DNA of 31,470 bases. It comes from an uncultured Flavobacteriaceae bacterium. Its GTDB lineage: Bacteria; Bacteroidota; Bacteroidia; Flavobacteriales; Flavobacteriaceae. The notes beneath the pieces were generated by a model. The model saw only the letters and a list, made by a program, of their open reading frames with translations, did not search any database and was not told where the DNA came from. Made by a program: the position numbers and the translations under genes. Every line of letters begins with the position of its first letter. Position 1 is the stretch's first letter. Where the stretch lies: positions 1 through 31,470 of the forward strand of contig CALGUD010000142.1 of the NCBI GenBank assembly GCA_937901915.1. The letters are read 5' to 3'. Positions 31,378 to 31,470 of this stretch are shown piece after piece.

Positions 31378-31470
31378 TTAATCATGCTTACCGTCGTCAA
31401 AAACCTGAATAGTAACTTCTTTATCAATTAAATCTGTGAACTTACCATTATAACGAGTGGCCTTTACAAG
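31378..31470 (-). CDS. 3' end of an unidentified gene, truncated by the window edge
   Basis: Reading inward from the end, 30 codons are open and then stop with TAA at 31380-31378. The visible C-terminus is TRYNGKFTDLIDKEVTIQVF followed by DDGKHD. It is too short to name. It is on the same strand as the CCG-domain gene and could be the preceding gene in the same transcription direction, but the strong hairpin between them argues against simple co-transcription. Confidence 0.5.
   Translation of the reverse strand, partial: LVKATRYNGKFTDLIDKEVTIQVFDDGKHD

Overview
The window is bacterial chromosomal DNA, almost certainly from the family Flavobacteriaceae (Bacteroidota). The evidence is: a TonB-dependent receptor with a carboxypeptidase-regulatory-like N-domain paired with a surface lipoprotein; a type IX secretion (Por) C-terminal sorting domain protein; a bacillithiol-type BshA; a GH3/beta-lactamase fusion; promoters of the Bacteroidota TAnnTTTG type; A-rich leaders instead of strong Shine-Dalgarno sequences; and low G+C with very A/T-rich spacers.

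Layout. 1-774: 3' part of a luciferase-like flavin monooxygenase. 836-1705: an Rrf2-type regulator and a small three-helix membrane protein, each preceded by a near-identical 24-bp dyad that I read as the Rrf2 operator. 1964-3136: beta-helix lipoprotein. 3164-5873 (minus): Fe-S/redox block with Mrp ATPase, NifU-like scaffold, a sterol-desaturase-type hydroxylase and a [2Fe-2S] ferredoxin. 6061-7702 (minus): tightly packed trmB, LysE-type exporter and alkyltransferase-like protein. 7809-9814 (minus): PhoB/PhoR-like two-component pair and a small unknown gene. 10029-14791: lipoprotein, TonB receptor and orphan sorting-domain protein; the spacer shared with the response regulator carries roughly 11-bp direct repeats of the PHO-box kind. 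14792-15685: a gene-free mosaic of short extragenic repeats. 15686-19696: a signalling block (LytTR regulator with a degenerate receiver, a 54-residue acidic lipoprotein, a TPR sensor kinase and its response regulator). 19697-20311: two diverged copies of a roughly 180-194-nt structured element. 20312-21737: an ISL3/ISAon1-like insertion sequence. 22177-24962: a small glycan-type accessory island (GT2 glycosyltransferase, ATP-grasp enzyme, HAD hydrolase). 25033-31470 (minus): DinB-like protein, bshA, GH3/serine hydrolase fusion, a conserved hypothetical, a CCG-domain iron-sulfur protein and the 3' end of one more gene.

Most of the window is ordinary flavobacterial core genome. The accessory part is about 14.8-25 kb. 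The best candidate for something undescribed is the pair of elements at 19782-19960 and 20080-20273. Their sequences differ in the stems, but the same three helices (a terminal stem ending in a T-run, a long internal stem, and a 3' hairpin with a conserved loop) can form in both, with compensatory changes. That is the signature of a structured RNA, although a miniature transposable element cannot be excluded. Next in interest are the Rrf2 operator pair and the PHO-like box. No tRNA, rRNA or CRISPR array was seen.
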